This document shows, in pieces, positions 20,639 to 31,450 of a stretch of DNA of 34,186 nucleotides. Each line of letters starts with the position of its first letter. Within the stretch, counting starts at the first letter, position 1. Position numbers and translations under genes: made by a program. Below the pieces are notes generated by a model. It saw only the letters and a list, made by a program, of their open reading frames with translations. It did no database searches and had not been told where the DNA came from. Source of the DNA: Gnetum montanum (taxonomy: Eukaryota; Streptophyta; Gnetopsida; Gnetales; Gnetaceae); assembly GCA_015680685.1 (NCBI GenBank), contig MNCI01003927.1, positions 70,412 through 104,597 on the forward strand. Direction: 5' to 3'.

Positions 20639-22553
20639 TGTAACACCCCATGTATTCAACCTAAGTTTAGCTTAGGTGAGTATTGAATACTAATGCAAAG
20701 CATGCAAACCGAACCATCACAATAGGTAAACAAATCACATAACATAGCAAAAGGTTATAAATCATTTCATAAAAATCTGAAATGCGCATAACCAAATTAG
20801 CATGATACACACACATAACCAATACACATAACATCATCCTTTAGCACTGTTATATATGTAAACATGGCCTAGAAAGAGACATAACAAACCCATATCACAA
20901 AATATCATATCATATTAGTCTATACACCCGACACATGCCCTGTCCTTGTATACATCTTATAAACACTATACATAGCTTACAATTAGTCTAGACCTACATC
21001 ATTTGCAAATACATCCATCTCATGTGCTAAAATATGTAATAGAAAGCTAAAAAACATATAACCAAGGCCTCCATCACCTCCCTCAAACCTATTGGCCTCT
21101 TAAGCTTTCTCCTCCATCACCTACATATAAAGGAGGTTAGGAGTGACTAAATGGAGTCTTTACATATCCCCTGCAGATGTGGAGTATGATATTGTGGTAG
21201 AGGTGAGGTGTGGAGAAATCATATAACTTGCATCAAGGTCAGTAGAACACATACACAACAAGCATCCAACCACATCAATCACTGCTCATACATCTAGCAC
21301 ATAATCGGTTTATGCATGTTCAAGACATAAACATCACATCCATCATGTCATAATACCACTATCACAACACATGGATCCAACATCCTGTGCTCTAAGGAAT
21401 CATTTCAAGCAATGCATAATGCAATATCTTGACATCTAGTGCTTCAAAGATTTATCCATGTGCATCCTCAAAACATAATAGCACAAATGCATCTCCCAAG
21501 CATCTAATGCTCCAAGAGATAACTAACACAAGCTATCACATAATGTATAACACACACTTCCCTGACAAGTGATGCCTTAAGGGAAACATATTATCCATGG
21601 TAGTTGACGTGTCATAATACAAATAGTGCTTGTAGATCTTTTATTAATTCATCAACACATATATCACTATCGATATTAATGCACGTTGCCTCATTTAAAG
21701 CCCTAGGCCACCAACCTTCTAGAGGGTAGATCCATGCATGCCAATATGCCCTTAGATCTCGTACTAATCATAGGCTTAGCCTATGCCCTCCCGTTATTAA
21801 TATGAGGATTGAGATAGGAGCCTTGCTAATACATCCAACAAGGATCATCACCAACTAGGTGACATCTTTATGTTAGCTCCATACATCATGTGCACATCAT
21901 CGTAGCATCAAAAGCATAATACAAATGATAATCACAAGCAATCAATGCTACATGTTTCATCTTAAGTCTCAAATATCTTATGTACAATACAACATATATT
22001 TTGACACATCCACATGTAATTTATACTTTACACACAAATATATATCACATACACATTGAACATAATACAATCAACTAGGGATCCTAGTAACAAGTGCTAC
22101 AAGTGTCCATTAACCATGCTAGCGATCATATGATTTCAACAAGCACATCATATGTACTATTCCACAAACATCATAGATAAGTCTAAAATACAATTCCAAA
22201 TGTATTTATAGTCATCCAAAGTACATGTTTAGCATATACTCTAGTTGTGACATTGGTTGCAACTCATGACATACTCATGATAGCCCTTAACAAAGGACTG
22301 CAACATTAGCATGACTCATACTAAGCCCATGCTCCTTCACAAAAACCAACTATGAACTTAATGCCAAGGTGTTGCAATTGATACAAACTCATGTTGGGGA
22401 AGAGAATTGCATCTGAAACTCACTATGACTTGGCCATGATTGATCTGCAACTAAGTGACACACATTGATTGAAAATAAGAAACTGAAACTCACATGACCT
22501 TGCCATGTCCACACCGTGACTTGGACTCTTCCAACTCTTCTAGTGTGATCACA
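20639..22553 (+). repeat. Possible solo LTR starting TGTAACACCCC
   Basis: TGTAACACCCC is a common start of plant Ty3/gypsy LTRs. A plausible end is GATCACA at 22547-22553, because CTACA flanks both sides (20634-20638 and 22554-22558) as a 5-bp target duplication would. The interior is CA-rich, without frames, and has an imperfect hairpin right after the start (GTATTCAACCTAAG with CTTAGG.TATTGAATAC, about 20651-20690). No internal element or partner LTR is seen. The 3' end is a guess. Confidence 0.35.
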
Positions 22554-22558
22554 CTACA

Positions 22559-23430
22559 AAGATACTGTGCCTCATGCTTAAGCAAAAATACTAAAATTTA
22601 AATATCATGATCATGACATGCTTGGGGCATGATCCATGTCCCTACAATCCCACCTCCATGACCTATAATAATTCATTTCCTAATCGAAGAAACAACAATG
22701 ACAACCAAAACAACACGTGACTAGAGAAACAACAATGACAACCAAAACAACACACAATTGATCTAAGTGCTAATCCATACACATAGATACAATAGCCCAA
22801 GGTTAACACATGAAGAAAATCAACAAGTCATCTTTGTTGTTCCCAATACATGCCATATATCCATCATCAGAATACCAATTGTAACTCATCATAGACTACA
22901 ACATGAAACATATGGAAGTACCAAAACCATTCACATATGCATCACAATCATAAAATTCACATCATAGGAGTCCTAACCATCTTGACACATCCCTGTGACC
23001 ATGCATATAAAGTAGAATGCCAAAATAAGGAATAGGTAAGGAAACCCATTTAAAATCTGAAACTTGCCAAACTAGAAATTGGAACTAAAATATCAAAATG
23101 TTCCCAATACAATCTAGGATTCTATAGAACATAAACCACACCTCCTAATCACAACCTACCTAGCACCAACTTCTACATATCCCAAGAATCATGAAAATTG
23201 GTTGAGATTTGGTAGAGAATGAAAGAGAACAAGAAACTAGCATAAACATGGATGCATGAGATTAGGAATGGGAAAGATGAAAAATATGTCATGTTTTAAT
23301 ATATTAGCCTACTATAACTATTTTATTTTTGGTTTTCATTTTAGAAAGTTTCTCATGAATTTCTCTGATCCCAACTAATACCAAGGGATCCACATGCCAG
23401 AACATACTCATGAGACATCCAATCCAATTA
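22559..23430. other. Gene-free stretch before the gypsy LTR promoter
   Basis: No recognisable gene. The only structure is a 28-bp exact direct repeat (22689-22716 and 22725-22752, starting GAAACAACAATGACAACC). The outer end of the downstream LTR probably lies in or near this interval, but I cannot place it. Confidence 0.4.
22689..22752. repeat. 28-bp direct repeat
   Basis: Two identical copies starting GAAACAACAATGACAACC, separated by CGTGACTA-type spacer sequence; period 36 bp. Confidence 0.85.
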
Positions 23431-24344
23431 CTAATTGATGAGTCGCAGCTCGGTTGGCTACTTCGATGAGGCCTTGCCGACTAGGCTTCGTCGACGAGGC
23501 CTAGTCGACACCTCATATCCTACGTCGATGAGGCCCCATTAACGCAATGTTTGTTTTCGGTTATAAATACATGCCTACTAGTTGCATTTATGGCAAAAGA
23601 GATATTTTAGTTACACTGAAGCTCTTACAGTTTTTCCATTTGAAAATTAGAATTTTTCTTCCAAGTGCCTGCAGTAGGAATCATTGAATGTACGGATCTT
23701 TATTCGAGCACTGTTGTCCCTAAGCACGATAGTGTGTGCAGCAATAAAGATGAGCTTTCTGATAAACCTTGTAGCACTTTGGATAGATTAAATATTTTAT
23801 TTATGCATTTAATTTTTTTAATTATTTATTTAATGCTTTCAATTATTTATTAAATGTTTTCTAGTGATTAAGTTAATGAAGCAATTAAGCAAGATAGATT
23901 AAACACATAAGTATGACCACTTCGAGCGTAACACGTATTCGCTTGGTAATCCTAGTAGCATTATCACTTGGTATGCGTAGTAGCGTAGTGCTTGGTCACC
24001 CAGTAGCGAATATGTGGGTTCAAGACGTGTACGAAAGGTGGGACTGGATGCTTATGTTAGGACTAGTTAGACATTAGTTAATTTAAATTAGGTAATCCAA
24101 TTACTTTTATCTTCATTTGAACACTAAACCATAAAATACAAAATGATAAAAATCAGATGCCTCAATTACACTTAACCATACTAGTGTAGTACAATTGGGA
24201 AGGCAACGATTGACCTTAAGGTAAAGATTCACTTCCTAGAAGGCTAGTGCATCAGAAACTACAAAGTCCATAGAATTCAACCAAATTACATGTGAACACT
24301 TGTGATTCATATGGTTGGGCGTAGGGGTACCTAGCGGCTCATCA
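23430..24344 (+). repeat. 5' LTR of the Ty3/gypsy element (start uncertain)
   Basis: The end is placed at GGCTCATCA (24344), immediately before a PBS-like sequence. U3 carries three copies of a C(G/T)TCGA(T/C)GAGGCC unit, then a TATA box. The R/U5 part of about 770 bp is AT-rich. A second, more decayed copy of the same U3-TATA arrangement lies at 31515-31622. The outer boundary could not be found because the partner LTR is not complete in the window. Confidence 0.6.
23461..23569 (+). promoter_or_regulatory. LTR promoter: three GTCGAGGCC-type repeats and a TATA box
   Basis: Repeat units CTTCGATGAGGCC (23461), CGTCGACGAGGCC (23489) and CGTCGATGAGGCC (23523) precede TATAAATA at 23562-23569. An extra TAGTCGACACC lies between. 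The order and the AACGCAATG that follows the last unit are conserved in the second copy near 31.5 kb, which supports a real U3 enhancer and core promoter. Confidence 0.65.
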
Positions 24345-24345
24345 T

Positions 24346-24363
24346 TGGCACCATTACTAGGGA
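24346..24363 (+). other. Primer binding site (tRNA-Asp-like)
   Basis: TGGCACCATTACTAGGGA resembles the TGGCGCCGTTGCCGGGGA site used by many plant Athila/Tat-type gypsy elements; four of the five differences are transitions of the kind produced by cytosine deamination. It sits directly after the LTR end. Confidence 0.65.
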
Positions 24364-24529
24364 CTTTATTTGTTGAAATGTGTGCTATTTAGGTTTAAGT
24401 GAATACCATTAATATCGTTGCACAAACCTTAGGATCAATATCATTCTTGCTATACATAGAATTATAAAAGCACACTAATAATTCTATTTCATTTTGAAAA
24501 CTATCTTCTTCTTCTCACAAGCGTGAAGA

Positions 24530-26330
24530 TGTCAAACCATCAGTTCCACAATAGTGCAAAGTGGTATATACTCATCAAGATTAGTATGTATCGGACTTCA
24601 CATTCATCCTACATCAAGATGAATAGCTGCAATGGCGTGATATAGAGGGCAACATTGTCTTGCCCCCTAATTGATCTATGCCCGGGATGCTGTTTCAAAC
24701 CCTTAAAAAGTTGGGCCTTCACGAGGAATATGTTGTGAATGGTTATGACACTCAAAACTATTGTTCCATTGAAACACAATGCAAGCAAGATCAACATTAA
24801 GAGAAGCTCCATGAGGCTACGAAGGGAAAACATTTCAATAATCCCTTATTCCTACTAGATCAAGATGACAATGAGGATCCTCCCTTTGAAGGTTCTCAAC
24901 ATGAAGATTATCCACCCCCTATTATTAATGATGAGGGTGCAACCTTGAACCTACGATCCATGATTCATAAAATAGGTTCAGGAAAGAGTAACAATCAAGG
25001 TAGGAACTCAAGCAAGTAGCACAATAGCAAGGGATTTAAGAATGGTGGTCATAATGAGCAAAAACGTGATGACAGACACTGCGGTGGCAGTGGTGGTCCA
25101 CCTTCCTCTTCATCCTCTTCATCTAATTTTGAGCATTCCTCTTCATCTATCAGTTCTCTTAGAAGCTACCATTGAAATAATCGCGATGAAGGTGATCAAC
25201 GAGACGACAATGACCATGAAGGCCACTAAGAACGAAGGGGTGGCCAAAACCATCATTGACGTCATCGATGTAGTGATGATGATGAACCTCTATCAACAAC
25301 TTGAAGTATGCTCAACATTGTAGAGGTAGTTAGAATTTCAACTAAGCATATGAAAGATAGTTAGATCAAGCGCTTAGACATGAAAAATATTTTAAGATTT
25401 GAGGGGGGATAAAATTCTGATTTGTAGACACATCTGCAAGATTTCCATGATGCTTGTGCCTTACAGAACATAGAAAATGAATGGTAAAAACTCAAGCTCT
25501 TCTCTAGGACACTCATCAAGAAATTTGAAAGTTGGTACCGGTCCTTGGAGCTGGAATCTATCCGTAGATGGAGTACCATGTTAGAGCTATTTAATGATAA
25601 ATACCAGACATACTTCAGAGTGTCTAATCTGAGAAGGAAAATCCAAGGTTGGAAGCAGGGAATACCTGAACCATTGGATGCCGCCATGGGTAGATACTAT
25701 TCACTCTTACACTAATTCCCTAGCCATGGTTATTCTTAGAGGGAACAACTTCGCCACATCATAGATGGGCTCAAAGCAAAAACTAGAAGAACCCTTGGGG
25801 TGTATGCCCAAGGAAGATTATTTGAATTGAGAGGTCATTAGATCCAAAGGCTAATTGAGCAAGTAGCAAAAGAAGAAGGTGAGCTACGAAAAAGGGAAAG
25901 TGCAGAAGAGTATAATTGGGACCCTTCCATCAAAAAATGGAATGTTCGATTTTGTGACGAGGAGGAGTCATTGCTTGATGAAGTAGTGAACAGGAAAACC
26001 TTGCCCATCCAAAAATCTATTTCTAACATTTCAACAAAGGTTGATAAATTATGGGACTCTTTGGATGAAAAATCTCAAACCACTATAAAGCTCAGTGAAG
26101 AATCCAAAGAGTAAAATAGCAATTGTAACTGCAGAAGGAAAAAAGAAGCTGAACATGCCTACCAAAGAGGTAAGGGAAAAGCTACAACCGTAGAAGAAGT
26201 TGTGGAAACTGACTCTGATGATAAAATTAGTTGTGACATTTGTCAATATGAGCATCCAAAGGGTTGTTGCCCTATAGTGTCACACTTACAAGAGTCTGGG
26301 GTGTATGCATTAAATCCTCAATAAGCACAT
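24530..26330 (+). pseudogene. Gypsy gag polyprotein remnant
   Basis: A frame starting MSNHQFHNSAKW (24530) runs through an acidic, Asn/Ser-rich part (EDPPFEGSQHEDYPPP about 24883; a Ser run about 25105-25165) to the retrotransposon gag core. There LQDFHDACALQNIENEW, KLKLFSRTLIKKFESWYRSL and STMLELFNDKYQ (about 25430-25610) fit the usual FxxAxAL..I.NE...L.LF..TL...A..WF.SL pattern. A CCHC-type knuckle CDICQYEHPKGCCP follows (about 26230-26270). Many TAG/TAA/TGA codons interrupt it. The capsid would have packaged the element RNA. Confidence 0.8.
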
Positions 26331-26945
26331 AGGCAAGCGCCTAGACAATTGCCTTATCCTCAAGGTAATCTAAGGCAATTCCACCAGCAACAACCCAAGT
26401 GATGCTCCTCCACAACCTTATGAACAATACCAATAGTGGTACCAACCACAATCATGGGGAATGCCACCACTAAGGCAATAGTACCCTTATAGGCAATCAG
26501 ATCCATATAGGTACTATGTTCAACAATCTATCTCTTCAAGTAGTTCTACAAGTCATACCTCATTTCAACATCACTATTACCCTCCAGAGTATCACCAAAC
26601 ACATTCATCATCTACATTTTTCTATACCATCCTCCACATTCGTCTGCACATATACCTCCACCTTCAACCTAGTTACCTCCTACTCCATTCATGCAGGGTA
26701 AGATTCCTCCACAAATGCAAAAATGAAACACTATGAGGGTTGTACATTCGAAATCTAGTTTCCAGCCAAGTCGTTTGGACAATTGATCCTGAAAAAGACC
26801 TTTATTCTAATCCAACAGTCTTCTTCAACCCTCACAACCTAGTTTGGCTGATCATCCTACATCTCCAATGCCCTCATCCTCTACATTAAATACCTTCAAG
26901 TGCCCTTCAAACCAAGTGCTACCTCAGATTTGCATTGTAATGCTA
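26331..26945 (+). other. Gln/Pro-rich gag-protease linker, decayed
   Basis: Low-complexity Gln, Pro and Ser codons (LPYPQGNLRQFHQQQP about 26350-26400) with many stops, as is usual between gag and protease in plant gypsy elements. No separate gene is seen. Confidence 0.5.
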
Positions 26946-27480
26946 ACTCATGTTGTTTCTGATTAGATCAAGGTTGACAATCTTTCCATGAAAAGATCTA
27001 ACCCAGGAAGTCCACGCATTTACCTACAAATCACTAGACATGAGCCATACAAGGCTCTTCTCAACTCTAGTTTTGGAGTTAATCTCATCTCCCATGACAT
27101 GTATAAGGCCTAGAACCTACCACCTCTCAAGAAGAGCAATATCTATCTAGAATTAGCAAATCAGTCAATTACTATCCCCTTGGGATTGGTAGAGGACATT
27201 GTGACCAAAATTTGTGGGTGGTCCTATCCTGCTAATTTTTTGGTGTTCAAGGTTGTTAACTGGAAAACTGATTTTCCCATCATTATGGGAGGAGCTTGGT
27301 TAAGCATGGTCAATGCACATATGGGCATAAGGGATATTTCTCTAGAAATCTCCAAAGAAAATGAATTGGGTAGAATAGAGAAAAAGCATATTTCATGCAT
27401 CACGTACAACGATAATGGATTCAATTGCTTGCAAAAGATTTGGTTTATCAAAAGTACATACATTAAAGCATGCAATTAGT
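26946..27480 (+). pseudogene. Gypsy aspartic protease remnant with lost catalytic Asp
   Basis: The segment reads ITRHEPYKALLNSSFGVNLI (about 27030-27092), LPPLKKSNIYLELANQSI, PLGLVEDIVTKI and FLVFKV then FPIIMGGAWLSMVNAHM (about 27240-27325). This is the retropepsin layout of plant gypsy elements: catalytic D(S/T)G, LGL..L..A......P.G..EDV..K, and the PLILGRPFL-like end. The catalytic motif reads NSS with AAC at 27063-27065 instead of an Asp codon, so it could not cleave the polyprotein. The frame 27180-27479 is open. Confidence 0.85.
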
Positions 27481-27940
27481 GTGCACAAGAAATCAATATT
27501 CAAAGGTGTCTGTACGCAGTAGCCACAAAATAGGAGGGCACCCAGTGACTAATAGCTGACTCTGATAGTAGCACATTATGCATGAAACCAACTGAGAGCC
27601 TAACATGTGCTTATGTTGAAGGCATGGATAGACTTGAATAAGTTCATCCCCAACTCTTTGATGAAGATGATGATACCTATTGGGGAGAGTTGGAAATCCC
27701 TGATAACTTCAAGCAGCAACCCCTAGAGCTAGAAACGTTATCAGCTGGCATGGAATATTCATTTTTAAATAATGGTAAATCGATCATAATTAATGCCAAA
27801 CTTGCTCCCAAATAAAAAGAAAAGCTGTTAAAAGTGGTTAACAAATGGACAACAACCTCTACTTGGTCATATCTTGAGATAACAGGAATTGATCCGAGGA
27901 TATGCTAGCATCGCATTTACATGGACCTTACCATGAAGCC
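27480..27940 (+). other. Decayed protease-RT spacer
   Basis: Stop-rich remnants in the pol frame, such as EDDDTYWGELEIPDNF near 27665-27710 and LEYSFLNNG near 27750 (the position of the usual ELPxHLEYAFL segment). No complete domain. Confidence 0.5.
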
Positions 27941-27944
27941 TAGA

Positions 27945-28690
27945 AGGCAATTGTAGAGGCAGTTGAACCCCAAATTTAAGTAGATCGTCAAGGAGGAAAT
28001 TGAACAACTCCTCAAGGTGGGGTTCATCTATCCCATTGTGGATAGTGAGTGGGTTAGCCCACTCATAATTGTATAAAAAAAAGATGGCAAATGGTGGGGT
28101 CTACATTAACTTTAGGCTATTGAATATGACAACATTTAAAGATCATTTCCCATTTCCATTTGTGGATCAAGTGTTGGACACAATATCCAGGCATTGTTGT
28201 TATAGCTTCTTGGATGGTTATAATGGCTATAACCAAATCCAAATTGCATTAGAAGATCAGGCCAAGACAACTTTCATGAGTCCCTAGGGAACTTTTGCAT
28301 ATTGTAAGATGCCATTTGGTCTGTGCAATGCCCCTACAACTTTTCAATACTTGGTTCTTAGTATTTTCCAATAGTAGATCATNTTTTCAATACTTGGTTC
28401 TTAGTATTTTCCAATAGTAGATCATTAGTGGTGTAGAAGTCTTCATGGATGAATTTTTCACCTATGGAGCTACATTTGAGCAAGCCTTGGACCACCTAGA
28501 GTAAGTATTAAAGAGATGTGTTGAAACAAACTTGCAGATTAATTGGCAAAAGAGTTATCTCATGGTCCACAAAGGTATTGTGCTAGGGCACCGAGTTTCA
28601 AAAAAAGGGATTGAGGTAGACCCAAAAAAAGATAAGGGTCATCCAAGAAATAACACACCAACTAGAGATAGTTAAAGATGTTTAGTCATT
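27945..28690 (+). pseudogene. Gypsy reverse transcriptase remnant
   Basis: Landmarks are KEEIEQLLKVGFIYPI and SEWVSPLIIV (about 27990-28070), KKDGKWW, and then, after a one-base shift at the GGGG of 28096-28099, VYINFRLLN. Next come KDHFPFPFVDQVLDTI, FLDGYNGYNQIQIALEDQ, KTTFMSP.GTFAYCKMPFGL and CNAPTTFQ (to about 28349). The active-site box reads FMDEF (28442-28456) instead of FMDDF, so the second catalytic Asp is lost. The Trp before GTFAY is TAG. A 42-bp duplication around N28383 interrupts the frame and is best explained as an assembly error, since removing one copy restores the register. Confidence 0.92.
28341..28425. other. Exact 42-bp duplication flanking a single N (assembly artefact)
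   Basis: 28341-28382 and 28384-28425 are identical (TTTTCAATACTTGGTTCTTA to AGATCAT) with one N between. The RT frame needs just one copy between TTFQ and the FMDE box. This is the signature of two overlapping contig ends joined by a nominal gap. Confidence 0.9.
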
Positions 28691-28849
28691 CCTTAGACAC
28701 AGTAGTTACTACTGATGATTCATAAAGAATTTCTCTAAGATCGCAAAACCATTGGTAAAGCTTACAAAGAAAGATGCACCTTTCATCTAGACCAAGGAAT
28801 GTGAACATGCATTCCAATAGTTAAAAGAGAAACTCATAGAAACACCAAT

Positions 28850-29245
28850 CCTACGAGCACCAGATTGGTCCAGACCCTTCCACATCATGGTAGATGCATC
28901 TAACTATGCCTTGGGAGCAATGTCACACAAATGGACATTAGGAAACACCCATACTACATCCACTGCATGAGCTAAAGCATTGTGGAAGCATAATTAAATT
29001 ACACCACCATGGAAAAAGAACTAATGGTCATGGTGTATGCTTTGGAAAAGTTAAAGCACTATGTGCTTGACTACAAAGTATTTATGCACATAGATCACAG
29101 TGCAATTCGGTTCCTTATGAACAAGCCAATGGTGAGCCCTCATGCCATACGGTGGTTCATGATCTTGCAAGAATTTGATCTCACAATGGTAGATCGAAAG
29201 GAATTGAGAATGTGGTCAGTGACCATCTATCTCGCTTAAGATGAG
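28850..29245 (+). pseudogene. Gypsy RNase H remnant
   Basis: The remnant reads PDWSRPFHIMVDASNYALGA (about 28860-28920), then NYTTMEKELMVMVYALEKLK, HYVLDYKVFMHIDHSAIRFL and IRWFMILQEFDLTMVDRK (28990-29198). The C-terminal ENVVSDHLSRL word is present only one frame over, so a single base was lost near 29200. Catalytic Asp (VDAS), Glu (EKEL) and Asp (IDHS) are still visible. Confidence 0.9.
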
Positions 29246-29429
29246 ATAATAAGAGGAGGAGAGCCCACTCTCTGATCAATTTCTAGATGAACTCCTCTTT
29301 ACAGGAGTAATAAATGAACAAACACCTACAGAAATAACATGGTATAATGGAATCCTCACTTATCTTCTCACCTAGGAGATGCCACAAGATCTTGACTTCA
29401 AAAAGAAGCAAAAATTTCTTCATTGAGCT

Positions 29430-29998
29430 AAATACTTTATGAAAATCAACAGACACCTCTACAAGGTATGTGTAGATGTCCTGATTCGTTGGTATGTCCC
29501 TGACAAAGATCAACTGCGCATTCTCCAAGATGCTCACGAGCGACCTTGTAGAGGTCACTATGCAAGGAGATGCAAAACCATAAAAATCCTGATGGTAGGA
29601 TACTATTTGCCTATAATCTTTAGGGATGTCCACTAGTTTGTCTAATCTTGTGAATGTTGTCAATCAGATGGGAGGGTGAATGCTCACCTGAAAGGTCCTC
29701 AATAGTGGATTCAACCACTAGAACCTTTTGACATATGGGGCATTGACTTCATAGATCCCATCACACCCATGTCCAATGAAAAGGAATATATTATCATAGT
29801 AGTTGACTACTGCACAAAATGGGTGGAAGCAGTAATCGTTATTGATTGTAGATCATCCACTGCTGCCAGATTTATGCAACAAAACATTGTAAATACGTTT
29901 GGGGTGCCATGTTCACTAATTTCTGATAATGGAACTCATTTCATAGGTGTCGCTTTTAGAAAATTTATGCAACACTTGGGGGTTGAACATAAATTAAN
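29430..29998 (+). pseudogene. Gypsy integrase remnant, truncated at N29999
   Basis: The HHCC zinc domain is recognisable (ILQDAHERPCRGHYARRCKT then CECCQSDG, about 29520-29670). The catalytic core begins FDIWGIDFIDPI (first Asp, about 29728-29763) and VVDYCTKWVEAV, and reaches SLISDNGTHFIG (second Asp, about 29917-29952) and MQHLGVEHKL. Sequence similarity stops at the N. The PYHPQ.NGQVE segment with the catalytic Glu, which should follow within a few residues, is absent. Confidence 0.9.
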
Positions 29999-29999
29999 T

Positions 30000-30520
30000 A
30001 TTTTTCACCATTGTTAGTACCTTTGAGCCTTTTTTGATTATTTTACACTTTATTATATATTTTATTTTATTTTATTTAGTTCAAGTGTGATATTTCATCA
30101 TTTTTGCTAATAAAATTGCTTTATTGTCATAGGACATAGTGCTGTTGTTGTTGTTTACTAATGATGGTTTGTGCTTAATGTTGTGATTATTGATGTTTGG
30201 TTTCTATTTTTGAATTATAATGTTTGATGAATTTGACATGGTTTATTTTTCATGGAACAGGAAGTGAGTCCATGTCATCCACCCATCCAATAAACTCTAT
30301 GGTTTTCCTTGTTCTAGGAATTTGAGGTCCCTTCCATTAAAGAAACTTTTAATCAATTAGTGACTTTGGTAGTTCTAGAATTAGGAAGGATTTAGAGGTT
30401 TGTAAAGGGTGTGACTTCAATGGGACTCAATAATCTTTGTACTCTTCTACTTTCTTGAGTGCTAGAGTGTTTTTCATGTACTTCTTAGCATTCCATTTCA
30501 ACCACTAATAGGAAGTCAAA
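30000..30520. other. Non-coding T-rich stretch after the broken integrase
   Basis: Begins with T-rich DNA (TATTTTATTTTATTTTATTT near 30056) and has no frame of interest. It may be the 3' untranslated region of a gypsy element, or it may belong to a different contig joined at N29999. Confidence 0.45.
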
Positions 30521-30700
30521 TAAAGTCTTTACATGGTGCGATTCCCATCCAAAAATTCAAAAAAAAAAAAACGATGGGAATTCAAAGCACATCTTTTAGA
30601 CACAATAAAAGAATAAGTCCTTACATGGTGTGGTTCCCATTTCAAAAAAGAAAAGAAAAGAAAGAAACAATGGGAATTTAAAGCACACCGCTTGGACAAA
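30521..30700 (+). repeat. Two tandem A-loop hairpins of about 90 bp
   Basis: Hairpin 1: ATTCCCATC (30541-30549) pairs with GATGGGAAT (30573-30581). Hairpin 2: TTCCCATT (30634-30641) pairs with AATGGGAA (30669-30676). In both, an outer GGTGYG pairs with a CACAY-type arm, the loop is A/AAAG-rich, and each unit begins CTTACATGGTG or CTTTACATGGTG. The stem change C-G to T-A between copies keeps the pairing. Confidence 0.75.
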
Positions 30701-31450
30701 TAAATGGGCTACAAGCACTGGTTATGGGACTAGAAAGACATGCATCCATGCCTGAAGGTCCCCTCTAACTAAGGCCCTTTCTCACTTCCTACTTATCTCT
30801 TTTCTTCCCTTTATGGAATGATGGTTGTCTTGTCAAAGCACTCTCGTGTCTTGTGTGGGTTATCGATCTTAGGGTGGTGATGCAAAGTCACTGTAAGTGG
30901 ATGATTTTGGTCTAGACTAAGGATGAATCTTCCCAGGTCATTCTAAACATAAATTCCACAAGGGACTTCTTATGACATCAATTTAAAACTCCATTCCACC
31001 TTCTCCATCATTCATACATGCTGCCATAACTCACTTCACTGTCGAGTTCTATGTTATGCTCTATGTCTTGGTTTGATGTGTTGGAATTCTTGAGTAGATT
31101 CTTTTTGGTTGATCCTTAACTTTTCATAATCATTAAATTGAATGTGGGGCTCATAGGCTCCTTAGTTGAGGTTATGTAAGGGCAACAAGGGCAAGAGCCT
31201 ACTATGGGGAGGACACACTTACATAGCTTTTGGTTTGGTTAGTTAAGGTTCTTTACCTTTGACATTGCAACAATCCTATCTTTGACATATTCCATTGGGT
31301 ATTTCGCTCAGTGCTCCTTAACCTTTTATTTCATTCATCTCCTGAATCAAATTTTCTCCATTTTTTCAAATTTATGAGCTTCAATGCCCTCTTCTCATAT
31401 TTTCATACTGTTCTTGGCTTTTGAGCTTTCATTTGACCCCAATTTCATTA
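30701..31450. other. Non-coding stretch, probably LTR or element 3' region
   Basis: No coding similarity is recognised. It leads into the U3-like repeats at 31515, so part of it is likely outer U3 of the second LTR. Confidence 0.4.

Larger units (their letters stand above)
24346..29998 (+). mobile_element. Decayed Ty3/gypsy retrotransposon, gag-pol
   Basis: The order after the PBS is gag (24530-26330), protease (about 26950-27340), reverse transcriptase (about 27945-28690), RNase H (about 28850-29240) and integrase (about 29430-29998). Protease-RT-RNase H-integrase is the gypsy order, opposite to copia for integrase. The PBS and zinc knuckle suggest the Athila/Tat side of plant gypsy elements, while the RT lacks the Athila insertion after the KK motif, so I leave the lineage open. 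Every module carries stops or frameshifts. The integrase is cut off at the N at 29999 and no clear 3' LTR follows, so the right end is unknown. Confidence 0.9.

Noticed and set aside
25042-25323. A 93-codon open frame.
   Set aside because: It overlaps the Ser-rich part of gag in another frame; gag continues on both sides in its own frame.
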